The translations under genes and the position numbers were made by a program. 64,000 nucleotides of DNA from Beijerinckiaceae bacterium (GTDB lineage: Bacteria > Bacteroidota > Bacteroidia > Chitinophagales > Chitinophagaceae): contig CAJCIQ010000163.1 of assembly GCA_903970475.1 (NCBI GenBank), positions 19,433-83,432 of the forward strand. Direction: 5' to 3'. The first letter of the stretch is position 1, and the number at the start of each line of letters is the position of its first letter. The notes beneath the pieces were generated by a model that saw nothing but the letters and a program-made list of their open reading frames with translations, did no database searches and had not been told where the DNA came from. This document shows, piece by piece, positions 52,146 to 61,028 of this stretch.

Positions 52146-54533
52146 ATGCTAAAAAATTATCTGTTGCTGGCCTTCAAACACATGGCCAAACAAAAGGTCT
52201 TCTCCCTGATCAACATTCTGGGCTTGACCGTAGGCATTACCTGCTGTCTAATGATCTTTCTCTATATCCAGCACGAAAAGAGCTATGATAAATTCCATAA
52301 GGATGGAGACCGTATCTACAGAGTGGTCAGGCAAGCCGACATCAACGGTAACCATTCCCAGGAAGACATAGGATACCTATCCGGTCCATACTCCATAGCT
52401 TTAAAGAACGACTATCCCAATTTCATTGATAGAGCCGTCAGGGTTATGCCTGACAATGACCTTTTTGCCTATGGTAACCAAGCCTTCAATGAACAAAGGG
52501 TTTATATAACCGACACCGATTTCTTTCAGTTGTTCAACTTCAACCTCATCAAAGGAGATCCGGCCCTGGTCCTGAAAAATCCGCATAGCATCGTACTGAC
52601 CGAATCTTCGGCAAAGAAATACTTTGGAAATCAAGATCCCATTGGAAAAGTCCTGAAGATGAACCAGGAAATGCCCCTGGAGGTAACAGGTATTTGCAAG
52701 GACGTCCCCACCAATTCCCATATGGTGTTCGATATGGTCATTCCCATCAACAATTTCGGATATTTTGACTCCACCTTCATGTTCCCCAACAACGGCCTCT
52801 TTGTTTACCTCAAACTCAAGCCTCACATTGATCCCAGTCAACTGACCGCCCAATTCCCTCATTTTATGAATAAATACATGGGGAAATGGCTCGTCAATAC
52901 CGGGTTAAAAGTAAGTCTGGGCATGGAAAAGCTTGATGACATCTACTTTCAGCACCTTACCTACGACCAGGTAAAGCACGGTGATAAGACAGTGGTGTAT
53001 ATCTTCATGTCCATTGCCATCCTGATCCTATCCATAGCCTGCATCAATTTCATGAACCTGGCCACCGCCAGGATCAATGATCGCTCCAAGGAAGTGGGTC
53101 TACGCAAAGTATTAGGCGCCGTTAGAAAGCAATTGATCGGACAGTTCATCTTCGAATCTTTCTTGTACGCAACCCTGAGTTCCATGTTGGCCCTGGTATT
53201 CCTTCAAGTATTTATGCCTGCCTACAATGGGCTTGTCGGCTATGTGTCCGACCCCTTCTGGACCAATGGCTCCGTATACCTTTTTTTAGGGGCCATCATC
53301 CTGATTATTGGCTTCCTCGCAGGTTTGTACCCAGCACTGGTGCTGTCTTCCCTGTCGCCGATCGAAACCCTGAAGGGGAAATTCAAGGTCGGCAAAAACG
53401 GCTCCTTCTTCCGCAAGGTATTGGTTGTATTCCAGTTCAGCATTTCCGTATTACTGATTATCTGCATCACAGTCATCATGTGCCAGATGCGGTATGTACA
53501 GAAAACTGACCTTGGCTTCAATAAGGAACAATCTCTCGTGGTTAAGCTGGATAACCATGCCATCCAGGACAAAAGGGTTTTGTTTAAACACGAAGTAGAA
53601 AATGACCCTTCGGTGATCAGTTCCTCTTTTATGGCAGGTGAACCCGGTGGGTTTCATGACGATTACACCTTTGAAGTAGAATCCAAGCCCGACCAAAAAG
53701 TCATGTCCAATACGGAGTTTTCCGACTTTCAATTTACCAAAACCCTGGGCCTGAAAATCATTGCAGGCAGGGACTTTTCAACTCAATTCACTACGGATTC
53801 TACAGATGCTGTGTTAATCAACCGCACCGCCGCCCAAAAGGTGATGGGACTTACCCCAGACCAAGCCGTTGGAAAATGGATACAATCCACCATAAGGGAT
53901 GACAAACGTCGCCGTGTGGTGGGCGTGGTAGAAGATTATCATTTTGAATCCCTGAGAAAAGAAATAGGCCCCATCGTAATCTCCACCTATAAGGATTGGA
54001 GGGTAGCCGTTATCCGCCTCAAACCAGGCAACCCCCAGGAAGCCATTGAAAGGATTCAAAAGATTTATGCAGAAGCGGCCCCAGGCTATCCCTTCGAATA
54101 CAATTTCCTGGATACCTCCTTCAACGATCACTATAAGGACGATCTGCGCCAAGGACGTATCCTCACCTTATTTTCTGCCCTCGCCATTTTCATAGCCTGT
54201 TTGGGCCTCTTTGGACTGGCTTCCTATACCGCCATGAAACGCACCAAAGAAATCGGGGTCAGAAAGGTCCTGGGCTCCTCCGTTCAAAGCGTCGTTATCC
54301 TATTGAGCAAAGACCTGTTGAGGCCTGTGCTACTGGCCACCTTATTGGCTATCCCCATTTCCTGGTATGTGATGAGTCAATGGCTCAATGGGTTCGCCTA
54401 CAGGATAACTTTGCAGTGGTGGATGTTTGCGGGTGCAGCCCTGGTGGCCATCAGCATCGCTTTGCTGACGGTAAGCTCTCAGGCCTTCAAAGCGGCCCTG
54501 ACCAATCCAGTGAAGAGCCTGCGCAGCGAATAG
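52146..54533 (+). CDS. ABC transporter permease, MacB/FtsX family with two core domains
   Basis: The start at 52146 (795 residues, MLKNYLLLAFKHMAKQKVFSLINI) fits the family; an ATG at 52101 would add 15 residues. The first helix is followed by a MacB-like periplasmic domain (about 45-265). A FtsX core follows with FMNLATARINDRSKEVGLRKVLGA, then a second periplasmic domain and a second FtsX core with LASYTAMKRTKEIGVRKVLGSS and a C-terminal PVKSLRSE. This two-half layout is very common in Bacteroidota. Partner ATPases are usually encoded elsewhere, and none is nearby. It probably drives lipoprotein or peptide export or mechanotransmission. Confidence 0.93.
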   Translation: MLKNYLLLAFKHMAKQKVFSLINILGLTVGITCCLMIFLYIQHEKSYDKFHKDGDRIYRVVRQADINGNHSQEDIGYLSGPYSIALKNDYPNFIDRAVRVMPDNDLFAYGNQAFNEQRVYITDTDFFQLFNFNLIKGDPALVLKNPHSIVLTESSAKKYFGNQDPIGKVLKMNQEMPLEVTGICKDVPTNSHMVFDMVIPINNFGYFDSTFMFPNNGLFVYLKLKPHIDPSQLTAQFPHFMNKYMGKWLVNTGLKVSLGMEKLDDIYFQHLTYDQVKHGDKTVVYIFMSIAILILSIACINFMNLATARINDRSKEVGLRKVLGAVRKQLIGQFIFESFLYATLSSMLALVFLQVFMPAYNGLVGYVSDPFWTNGSVYLFLGAIILIIGFLAGLYPALVLSSLSPIETLKGKFKVGKNGSFFRKVLVVFQFSISVLLIICITVIMCQMRYVQKTDLGFNKEQSLVVKLDNHAIQDKRVLFKHEVENDPSVISSSFMAGEPGGFHDDYTFEVESKPDQKVMSNTEFSDFQFTKTLGLKIIAGRDFSTQFTTDSTDAVLINRTAAQKVMGLTPDQAVGKWIQSTIRDDKRRRVVGVVEDYHFESLRKEIGPIVISTYKDWRVAVIRLKPGNPQEAIERIQKIYAEAAPGYPFEYNFLDTSFNDHYKDDLRQGRILTLFSALAIFIACLGLFGLASYTAMKRTKEIGVRKVLGSSVQSVVILLSKDLLRPVLLATLLAIPISWYVMSQWLNGFAYRITLQWWMFAGAALVAISIALLTVSSQAFKAALTNPVKSLRSE

Positions 54534-54707
54534 CCACACGCTCACTCAGTTTGCGCAAATACATTCGGCGCTCACTCAAGGCGCTCATAATGCTTCCTGT
54601 GAAGCTCATACCCCCTCACACGTGTAGCCTACCCCGGATTAGGCCAATTAAATATTAATTTATATATTGTAGAAGAATTTAATCCAACCCTCTAAAAACC
54701 TTAGTTC

Positions 54708-54968
54708 ATGTCTTTAATCCTGTTCACACTCTGGATAGTGGTCGTACTGTGCAATGTCTACGTAGGATATCTTCAAATCCAATTATTTCAAAAAGGTCTG
54801 GTGCATGCCCAGTGGAAGTTGGGAACCGGTCTGTTGGACGCGGCCCTCAGGGAAGCCACTGACCAGAAAGACATTCAATTGATCAGAAGAGGGAAAATGA
54901 TTTACCGGATATCCCTCATGGTTTTCATTCCTTTTATCATTCTGGCGCTATGGCATATATACAGGTAG
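54708..54968 (+). CDS. Hypothetical small double-spanning membrane protein
   Basis: This 86-residue protein has two helices (LILFTLWIVVVLCNVYVGYL and ISLMVFIPFIILALWHIY). They are joined by a basic/acidic loop of about 35 residues with WKLGTGLLDAALREATDQKD. A TATATTG box at 54663-54669 might be its -7 element. It ends 1 base before the convergent barrel gene stop. I do not recognise the family. Confidence 0.65.
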   Translation: MSLILFTLWIVVVLCNVYVGYLQIQLFQKGLVHAQWKLGTGLLDAALREATDQKDIQLIRRGKMIYRISLMVFIPFIILALWHIYR

Positions 54969-54969
54969 G

Positions 54970-55668
54970 TTAGAATAATCCGAGGTTGATCCGTATACCT
55001 GCCGTTACATTGAGGAAATAAATCCGTCCGATCATACCGATGTCATCATTATCGGTGTTCGGATAGTCATTATCATAGACAATGTATTTATACTGAAGCG
55101 GTGCAAGGGTCGTTTGTGAATAAGTATACCTGAACCCCAGCCCAGCAAACCACTCCCAATGAAGCCCCCAGTGTTCCCTCCTTTCTTGGCCAATGACCAC
55201 ATTGGCTACATATACATGACGGATCATCGGCACCTCCGTCAGGTACATTGGTCGGGTAATCAGGTTAATACTATCATCGAATTGATAGCGTTTGTATTTC
55301 CACATTACCTCCACGGAAAAGTAGGTAGTTGACCATGTTTTTCCATGCAGTTCCGGTGTAAAATTCCATTGTATGCCAGGTTTAAGCAAATATCCGTTGA
55401 CCTGATCGTCCACGTTAAAGGGCATATGTATGTACCATCCCCCTTCACACCGAAGGTAGAGGTGATGATATACTTTCCATTTGATTCCCGGCCTAAGCGA
55501 TGTTCCATCATAACCATCAATAATCCCCAGCGGGGCCCACGTTAAAATAAGCCGATGTGAACTCGGGGTATCAAGGTATTTGGGAATAGCTATGGAATCT
55601 GACTGAGCCCGGAGGAAGCCGGACCAACCCAACAAAAGGAAGAAGCAGAAACCGGACGATGGATTCAT
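54970..55668 (-). CDS. Hypothetical outer-membrane beta-barrel protein
   Basis: The 232-residue protein starts with FCFFLLLGWSGFLRAQ, a signal peptide. After it come amphipathic strands rich in Tyr, Trp and Gly (WKVYHHLYLRCEGGWYIHM, YFSVEVMWKYKRYQF, WEWFAGLGFRYTYSQT) and a terminal strand LNVTAGIRINLGLF. This reads as a small eight-strand or similar barrel. The family is not recognised. It lies 27 bases after the ExbD gene on the same strand. Confidence 0.68.
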   Translation of the reverse strand: MNPSSGFCFFLLLGWSGFLRAQSDSIAIPKYLDTPSSHRLILTWAPLGIIDGYDGTSLRPGIKWKVYHHLYLRCEGGWYIHMPFNVDDQVNGYLLKPGIQWNFTPELHGKTWSTTYFSVEVMWKYKRYQFDDSINLITRPMYLTEVPMIRHVYVANVVIGQERREHWGLHWEWFAGLGFRYTYSQTTLAPLQYKYIVYDNDYPNTDNDDIGMIGRIYFLNVTAGIRINLGLF

Positions 55669-55695
55669 GAGGGCAGATTGCTTTCTTAATATACT

Positions 55696-56091
55696 TCATA
55701 TTTCGGTTACCAGGGTAAAATGGTAAATCTTGTTTTGCATAAACGCCCTTAATACCGCCTGAAAAATGGGGAAAGGCGCCCTTTTATCTCCCTTGATCCA
55801 AATATGATCCCAGGTCTCTGGATGCGCCTTCACCCAGGAACCCAAATCCCGTATGGATATTTCTTCAGACCCGACAAACACCTTCCCCTCCTGGTTAAAA
55901 TTGACAGTCAGTATATCATTAGGTGGAACATCGACTCCTCCGGTGACCGTGCTGGGTGCTTCAATAGCCATTGGTTCTATCGGCTTGAACTTCGCTGCCA
56001 GCAGGAAAAAAGTAATCAGCAGGAAGACCACATCCATCATGGCACTAAGATCTACGGTAAGGGCGGTTCTTGGGTATTTCAGGTAAGTCAT
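55696..56091 (-). CDS. exbD: ExbD/TolR-type biopolymer transport protein, lone copy
   Basis: The start is the ATG at 56091 (131 residues); the TTG at 56136 is unlikely. The single helix DLSAMMDVVFLLITFFLLAA has the essential membrane Asp (residue 20) before it, as in ExbD and TolR. A periplasmic domain follows with DILTVNFNQEGKVFVGSEEIS and a C-terminal FPIFQAVLRAFMQNKIYHFTLVTE. It should work in a proton channel with an ExbB-like partner to energise an outer-membrane protein. No exbB or tonB gene lies beside it; the following barrel gene is only 27 bases away and could be the energised target. That pairing is inference. Confidence 0.88.
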   Translation of the reverse strand: MTYLKYPRTALTVDLSAMMDVVFLLITFFLLAAKFKPIEPMAIEAPSTVTGGVDVPPNDILTVNFNQEGKVFVGSEEISIRDLGSWVKAHPETWDHIWIKGDKRAPFPIFQAVLRAFMQNKIYHFTLVTEI

Positions 56092-56217
56092 ACCTATAAG
56101 ATGCAAAAAATCTGATTTTCCATAACCCGCACGCAAATTTATTCATAAGCCACCTTCACCCTGAAGCGCAACGTTCACCTAAGAAATCAGTATTTTTATT
56201 CGTAATCATAACCGCTT

Positions 56218-57198
56218 ATGTCTTTCTTTGAAAGCCGCCTCTGGAGGCAAATTCTTGGACCCATCACCATTTCGCTAGCCTTTGGCATGATCATGAGAAT
56301 GCTTTTCGGAGGCTTTGAAAGGTCCATTTTTCTAAATCTCCTGACGGTCATGAGCGTTAGTTTTTTAGTACTGGTCCCCTATGGTATCGGATACCTGAGC
56401 ATCTGGTTTCAAAAAGAACGCCTCATAAAAGACAAGGCCTTTTGCGCCCTATTCCCCTGGGTTCCGGTCGCGGCTCTGCTGATCATCACGATCTGTATTA
56501 AACTAGAGGGATGGATATGTTGGATCATGGCGTTGCCAATTTTCATGTTTTTCTCTACCATCGGCGGGTTGATTGCCAGACGTCACCGCCTGAAAGGTTT
56601 TAAGAAAAAACCCTACGTTTTCATCACGGTCTTATTACCCTTATTCATTGCCCCTATAGAGCATTTCATACACCATATTCCAGGTGTTTACAAGGCCAAT
56701 ACCTCCATCATCATTGAAGCACCGGCAGAAAGCATTTGGAACAACCTGACCCAGGTACGCTATATTCCAGAAACTGCCTTAAAAACATCCCTTACCTCCA
56801 TCATGGGCTTCCCCCGTCCCATCAGAGCGGAGTTGAATTACGAGGGCGTGGGCGCCACCAGGGCGGCCATATTCGATAAGGGATTGGTGTTTCAGGAAAA
56901 AGTTCTGGCATACCAGCCTTTGAAAAAAATGGTATTTTCCATACATGCCAATCCTTACGATATTCCTTCCACTACCATGGATAAACACGTAGTAGTCGGT
57001 GGAGACTATTTCGATGTGCTCACCGGCACCTATGAATTGGAGCCTCTGGGACAGGGCAAATACCGCCTGCATTTATACAGCCAGTTTGTACTAAAAACCG
57101 ATTTTAATTTTTATGCGAGCTGGTGGGCCAGGTGGATCATGGAGGATATTCAAAATAACATCCTCCACGTCATCCGGGAAAGGGCGGAAGCCCAGTGA
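56218..57198 (+). CDS. Membrane protein with C-terminal SRPBCC-like domain
   Basis: In this 326-residue protein the first half has about four helices (for example ISLAFGMIMRMLFGG, LTVMSVSFLVLVPYGIGYL, LFPWVPVAALLIITICI). The second half (about 160-326) reads as an SRPBCC ligand-binding fold: TSIIIEAPAESIWNNLTQVRYI, a GVGATRAAIFDKGLVFQEKVLAYQP run, and a long C-terminal helix ending IQNNILHVIRERAEAQ. Such proteins are unassigned in Bacteroidota; the domain may bind a lipid or hydrophobic ligand. It is convergent with the synthetase-like gene, 17 bases away. Confidence 0.78.
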   Translation: MSFFESRLWRQILGPITISLAFGMIMRMLFGGFERSIFLNLLTVMSVSFLVLVPYGIGYLSIWFQKERLIKDKAFCALFPWVPVAALLIITICIKLEGWICWIMALPIFMFFSTIGGLIARRHRLKGFKKKPYVFITVLLPLFIAPIEHFIHHIPGVYKANTSIIIEAPAESIWNNLTQVRYIPETALKTSLTSIMGFPRPIRAELNYEGVGATRAAIFDKGLVFQEKVLAYQPLKKMVFSIHANPYDIPSTTMDKHVVVGGDYFDVLTGTYELEPLGQGKYRLHLYSQFVLKTDFNFYASWWARWIMEDIQNNILHVIRERAEAQ

Positions 57199-57215
57199 GT
57201 CATCCCCGCGTGCGG

Positions 57216-58349
57216 CTAAGGGATGATCATATGCGGCACAAAACGGCTCAAATTATCCGTCACCAGTGCATCCGATTCACGGATACCCATACCCGCAGGC
57301 TCCTGCCCGATGACCCAGCTTCCGATCAAAGGGTAGTGCCCCCCGAAGGAAGGCAGTTCAAACAAGCCCTGGTAAATAAAACCCTCCTCCCCATATTCGC
57401 CTTCTGTATGCAAGAGCGCTTGCCCATCCCGCACCAAGTCTATATTGGCGCCCTCCCTGGAGAGCAACGGTTTGCGGGCGAAACTCGCCAAACGCCCAGG
57501 CGCAAAATAAGCAGGCAACAAAAGCGGATGGTCCGGAAACAACTCCCATAAGATAGGTAATATGGCCTTATTGGATAAGATCATCTTCCAGGCCGGTTCA
57601 ATGATCTTGGCCCGGGCGCGATCCACCGGGATATGATGGCCAAAAGGCTCGTGCACCATCCATTCCCAAGGATAGAGCTTAAAGAGGTTAGCAATGGGTT
57701 CCTCATCAAGATCCACAAAAACCTCGCGCATCCCATCCCATCCAATTTCAGGAATGAACAAGCGCTTTGTGTCTAACCCAGCCTGCAACGCACAATCCCT
57801 GAGGTATTCACAATTGGTCAGGTCCTCTGCGCTACCGGGGACACAACCGAAATATAAAGCCCCAGGGTTAAGGTAATCCTTGAGGTGAGCCCAATAAGCA
57901 ATGAGCTTTTCATGGATACTATTGAACTGATCGTTTTCAGGAGCCACTTCCTGCAACCAGAACCACTGCACTACCCCCGCCTCAAATAGGCTGGTCGGCG
58001 TATCGGCATTAAACTCCAGCATCTTTAACTGCCCCTCTTTATAGCACAAATCAAATCTCCCGTAAATGGAAGGTTGATCCTGTTCCCAGGTACTTTCCAG
58101 ATACGGTACCACCCAGGAGGGTATATGAAAAACATCATACAACCCTTTATCCATCACGTGCTGCACCGCCTTCAGGCACATTTCCCAAAGTTCAGCCGTG
58201 GCCCCCTCTATATGAAGGACTTCCTCCATGGTAAACACATAATAGGCCCCTTCATCCCAGTAAGTTGTTTCGGCCGTATGAAACCCAAAACCCAGGTTCT
58301 CCACCTTTTGCTGCCAATCGGGACGGGGTTGTACAGTAAGCCTGCGCAT
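57216..58349 (-). CDS. Glutathionylspermidine synthase-family ATP-grasp enzyme
   Basis: In this 377-residue protein, YGRFDLCYKEGQLKMLEFNADTPTSLFEAGVVQW (given in parts; residues about 95-130) is the GSP_synth family landmark of YgiC/YjfC and the GspS synthetase domain. ATP-grasp residues follow in REVFVDLDEEP, LSNKAILPILWELFP and ARKPLLSREGANI. The C-terminus is the compact ending GMGIRESDALVTDNLSRFVPH. It forms an amide between a carboxyl and an amine with ATP; the real substrates of YgiC-like members are unknown. It starts 2 bases after a small lipoprotein gene, so both are one operon. Confidence 0.93.
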   Translation of the reverse strand: MRRLTVQPRPDWQQKVENLGFGFHTAETTYWDEGAYYVFTMEEVLHIEGATAELWEMCLKAVQHVMDKGLYDVFHIPSWVVPYLESTWEQDQPSIYGRFDLCYKEGQLKMLEFNADTPTSLFEAGVVQWFWLQEVAPENDQFNSIHEKLIAYWAHLKDYLNPGALYFGCVPGSAEDLTNCEYLRDCALQAGLDTKRLFIPEIGWDGMREVFVDLDEEPIANLFKLYPWEWMVHEPFGHHIPVDRARAKIIEPAWKMILSNKAILPILWELFPDHPLLLPAYFAPGRLASFARKPLLSREGANIDLVRDGQALLHTEGEYGEEGFIYQGLFELPSFGGHYPLIGSWVIGQEPAGMGIRESDALVTDNLSRFVPHMIIP

Positions 58350-58351
58350 AT

Positions 58352-58708
58352 TTAAGCATTGACGCTTTTAGCCGAAGTCCCAAATCCCTCCCTGAGCACC
58401 ACCGTATGGGAAGTAAGGGAAAGCTGTTTTCTGTACCCTCTGCCAATAGGATAAAAAGGATGAGCAGGCGCATAAGTGAGAATGGTGGCAGGCGTATAAT
58501 AATACGTTTCCGGATAATAAGCATAAGGAGGGTTAGCCGCACATGGATAAAGCCCCGTCACCGGATAATCATCCCAGGGTATCGCGTTATTGGTAAGCGT
58601 AGAGTCCGGCAATTCATTATTCCAGGGATGATTGGGAATAATAGTCCTGCTACAGGAGGAAAGCGCCGCAGTGAGTAAAACCAGGTTGATGGCATGTGAC
58701 TTTTTCAT
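58352..58708 (-). CDS. Small hypothetical lipoprotein next to the synthetase-like gene
   Basis: This 118-residue protein starts MKKSHAINLVLLTAALSSCS, a signal peptide with lipobox LSSC (Cys at 19). The mature part is rich in Tyr, Pro and Asn (YPCAANPPYAYYPETYYYTP) and ends in HTVVLREGFGTSAKSVNA. It is 2 bases before the GSP-like synthetase gene. In enterobacteria the related ygiC follows a small exported protein (YgiB), so a small partner beside this synthetase is a repeated theme, though the sequences do not obviously match. It could be the substrate of the synthetase; that is speculation. Confidence 0.72.
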   Translation of the reverse strand: MKKSHAINLVLLTAALSSCSRTIIPNHPWNNELPDSTLTNNAIPWDDYPVTGLYPCAANPPYAYYPETYYYTPATILTYAPAHPFYPIGRGYRKQLSLTSHTVVLREGFGTSAKSVNA

Positions 58709-58719
58709 GGTGTTACACT

Positions 58720-59898
58720 TTAACGTAAACCGAAAGATAGATCCAGCGTAAAGGCGTTTCCACCCAAATCTGTTCCACCATTATTTTCATAATTGATGCA
58801 GTGATATTTAAGCACCAGCCCTAAGGCATTGTCCGCCCTTCGGCCAAACAAATACTTCAGGTGCAACCCAAAATTGACATCAAAGGAGCCCTGATTCAAA
58901 GAGCCCCAATGAGCCCCTTCTCCGCTATTGGAAAATCCGCTAGCCACGCTAAAATAGTCATAGCCAATTGCCCCGATAACCCCAACGTCCCAATGACGGG
59001 CGTGGACCAGGTAACGCGTATAATCGAAGCCAATATATCCCCCGTCATAATAATTGCTATTGTAGAGTGTATCATTGCGAACGAAAGAATAGGTCTGAGG
59101 GGTTGGATGCAGGAAACGGAAAGCCCATACCACATCATACTCATTGAGCTTGGTCCGCTTCCCGATAGAGATACCAATGCTGGGATGATTTCCTAAGGCT
59201 TTTAAATTTCCAGTAGGAATCCACATGCCCGTCAGGACAGCCACTGTCCAGACAGATTCAGTTTCATTCCTTTGAGTCGTTTGGCAATTCACCCGCTCCG
59301 AATCTATACGTGCATCCAGGACATACAGATCATTAAAAGTGCCAGGGCTCTTAGCCAAAACAGTTTGCGGGTTACTGATATGACCGGAAAACACCATGCA
59401 GAAAAATTTCTGGGTAGGGCTCAGGTTAGACCGACTCAGCAGCAACGACGCCCACCCCTTAGCCCATAACAAAAGGCTACGTGCGTCCGGAGTGGCATCA
59501 TAAAACGTGCGATTTTTAAGTTTAATATAATATCGGAAGTTATCCCCCGACAGTCTTATTAACTCCTTGGCATACTGGTCTGAGAGGTAGGAATAGTTGG
59601 GAGGAAGATTCCAGGCAGAAAAACTCCCTGTTTCAATGTCCAGCAACGTGCTCAAACAAAAGATCAGTTCCGGATCAGCGTATTCTGAGACGCTCCAATG
59701 AGAAATATAATTCCGCATCTGCACCCAGGAACCTTCCTGAGCCAAACGGGGTAACAATTGCGGGGCTTCCCGTATGTATCTGATCTCACCCGAATAATGA
59801 TTATAAGCGGAAGAAGTTCCAGACTGTTGAGCAACCAGGCTCAACGTAAAAGACGTGCAACAGCAGGTCAGGATGGCTTTATGAAACAAAGGTAGCAT
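58720..59898 (-). CDS. Hypothetical outer-membrane protein with C-terminal barrel
   Basis: In this 392-residue protein a signal peptide (LTCCCTSFTLSLVAQ) leads to an N-terminal helical domain (about 35-165) with LPRLAQEGSWVQMRNYISHW. It then passes to about eight beta-strands (for example WTVAVLTGMWIPTG, GYIGFDYTRYLVHARHWDVGVIG, LGLVLKYHCINYENN) and ends FTLDLSFGLR. I do not recognise the family. It is 11 bases upstream of the lipoprotein gene, so it heads a three-gene operon: barrel protein, lipoprotein, GSP-like synthetase. All three together suggest an envelope function. Confidence 0.7.
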   Translation of the reverse strand: MLPLFHKAILTCCCTSFTLSLVAQQSGTSSAYNHYSGEIRYIREAPQLLPRLAQEGSWVQMRNYISHWSVSEYADPELIFCLSTLLDIETGSFSAWNLPPNYSYLSDQYAKELIRLSGDNFRYYIKLKNRTFYDATPDARSLLLWAKGWASLLLSRSNLSPTQKFFCMVFSGHISNPQTVLAKSPGTFNDLYVLDARIDSERVNCQTTQRNETESVWTVAVLTGMWIPTGNLKALGNHPSIGISIGKRTKLNEYDVVWAFRFLHPTPQTYSFVRNDTLYNSNYYDGGYIGFDYTRYLVHARHWDVGVIGAIGYDYFSVASGFSNSGEGAHWGSLNQGSFDVNFGLHLKYLFGRRADNALGLVLKYHCINYENNGGTDLGGNAFTLDLSFGLR

Positions 59899-60016
59899 AA
59901 GTCGAGATATATGGTCAGCAGGATAAACCAGCGTCGTTAGTACCGCCTCACTATAAAAGTAATACTGACTTTACCTGACTCGTATGCCATTAGCAGAATT
60001 TAACAGTTAGGATTCA

Positions 60017-60496
60017 TTAATCTCTATTAGGCTCCCTAGACCTTAGCCATCCATAGATCAAAATAACCACTGGCAGTATTTGACAGAACATTACCAGCAA
60101 AGCTACCCCGGCAATCGTTACTTCATCATATTGGTACTGTTCGAAAGTATGCCAATTACTCACGTCGGGGGAGTGGGATTTGGATCCGGGCATTCGCGCA
60201 GCCATGGCGATAAGCAAAACGAAACCAAAGGTTACCCAAAAGTGGATCAGCCCCAACCTTTGGATCAAAGGATATTTCATCCAGGCGCGCATGGCCAGGT
60301 ATAATAATCCTACCGTCCCCAGATACAGGGCAACGCCCATCCATACCAGGCCTGTGGATACCACAAACATAGTATCGTGCAAATGAAAGTCAATAGAGCC
60401 CCACTGGAACAGGTTGGATATCGCACCCAGCGCAAAAACAATTGCGCCTATCAATAAAAAAAGACAATCCGGATCCCGAAGAAGTGATCGTTTCAT
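60017..60496 (-). CDS. Four-helix membrane protein with oxidase subunit I-like motif
   Basis: I start at the ATG at 60496 (159 residues); the longer frame from 60643 runs into the upstream gene. It has four helices. The segment IDFHLHDTMFVVSTGLVW recalls the H-x-H-D-T-[YM]-[FY]-V-V motif of haem-copper oxidase subunit I, and GLIHFWVTFGFVLLIAMA follows. The protein is far too short to be a full subunit and no cytochrome gene is nearby. Small proteins with this motif occur in Bacteroidota without known function. It lies 14 bases after the PH-like gene and may share its transcript. Confidence 0.7.
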   Translation of the reverse strand: MKRSLLRDPDCLFLLIGAIVFALGAISNLFQWGSIDFHLHDTMFVVSTGLVWMGVALYLGTVGLLYLAMRAWMKYPLIQRLGLIHFWVTFGFVLLIAMAARMPGSKSHSPDVSNWHTFEQYQYDEVTIAGVALLVMFCQILPVVILIYGWLRSREPNRD

Positions 60497-60510
60497 GCTA
60501 TGCTTTATCC

Positions 60511-60990
60511 CTAATCCACAGGGTACCCCAAATCCCGTAGTATTCGATCTGCTTCCTGAGGTTTGGAAGTCCCGATCAGGATCTGTTTTCCCTTTTTCAA
60601 GAAAATAGAAATACCCTCTGAACCCTTGATGGTGTATGCCCATCCCTTTCTACCCAACCGTATACCCCAACCCCCGTAATCTTTTAAAGGGCTATACTTT
60701 CCCACCGTGACGGATTGAATATCCGACTTCTTAATGTATTTGAACTTCATATGGAAGGGGAAAAAACGATACCCAATACTATCAGGAGACACGGTAGTAC
60801 TCAATTTCATTAGCCGGAAAGGAAGTGTGACACATAGGACTATTAAGACTGGCCAAATGGCGTTCCATAAGCCGGCCTTAATTTCAAATAATACGAGCAG
60901 TAAGAATGCCACTGCAATGACGGTTACCAGGGCAAGTATTACCCTTAACCAAATCTGCGTAAACTTTTGCTCTTCAAAGAAGGAGGTCAT
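60511..60990 (-). CDS. Membrane protein with PH-like domain
   Basis: This 159-residue protein has two close helices (IWLRVILALVTVIAVAFLLLV and AIWPVLIVLCVTLPF). Residues 65-159 follow, with VSPDSIGYRFFPFHMKFKYIKKSDIQSVTV, DYGGWGIRLGRKGWAYTIKGSEGISIFLKKG and ILIGTSKPQEADRILRDLG (in parts). That is the pattern of bacterial PH-like domains in small membrane proteins (DUF6141-like). The start ATG at 60990 is good. Function is unknown. Confidence 0.72.
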   Translation of the reverse strand: MTSFFEEQKFTQIWLRVILALVTVIAVAFLLLVLFEIKAGLWNAIWPVLIVLCVTLPFRLMKLSTTVSPDSIGYRFFPFHMKFKYIKKSDIQSVTVGKYSPLKDYGGWGIRLGRKGWAYTIKGSEGISIFLKKGKQILIGTSKPQEADRILRDLGYPVD

Positions 60991-61028
60991 ACGATGGTGT
61001 TGGTGTTTTACACTACAAATTACACAAA

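Noticed and set aside
54534..54660. Imperfect GCGCTCACTCA repeats after the permease stop
   Set aside because: Only two or three short partial matches; too weak to list as a repeat array.
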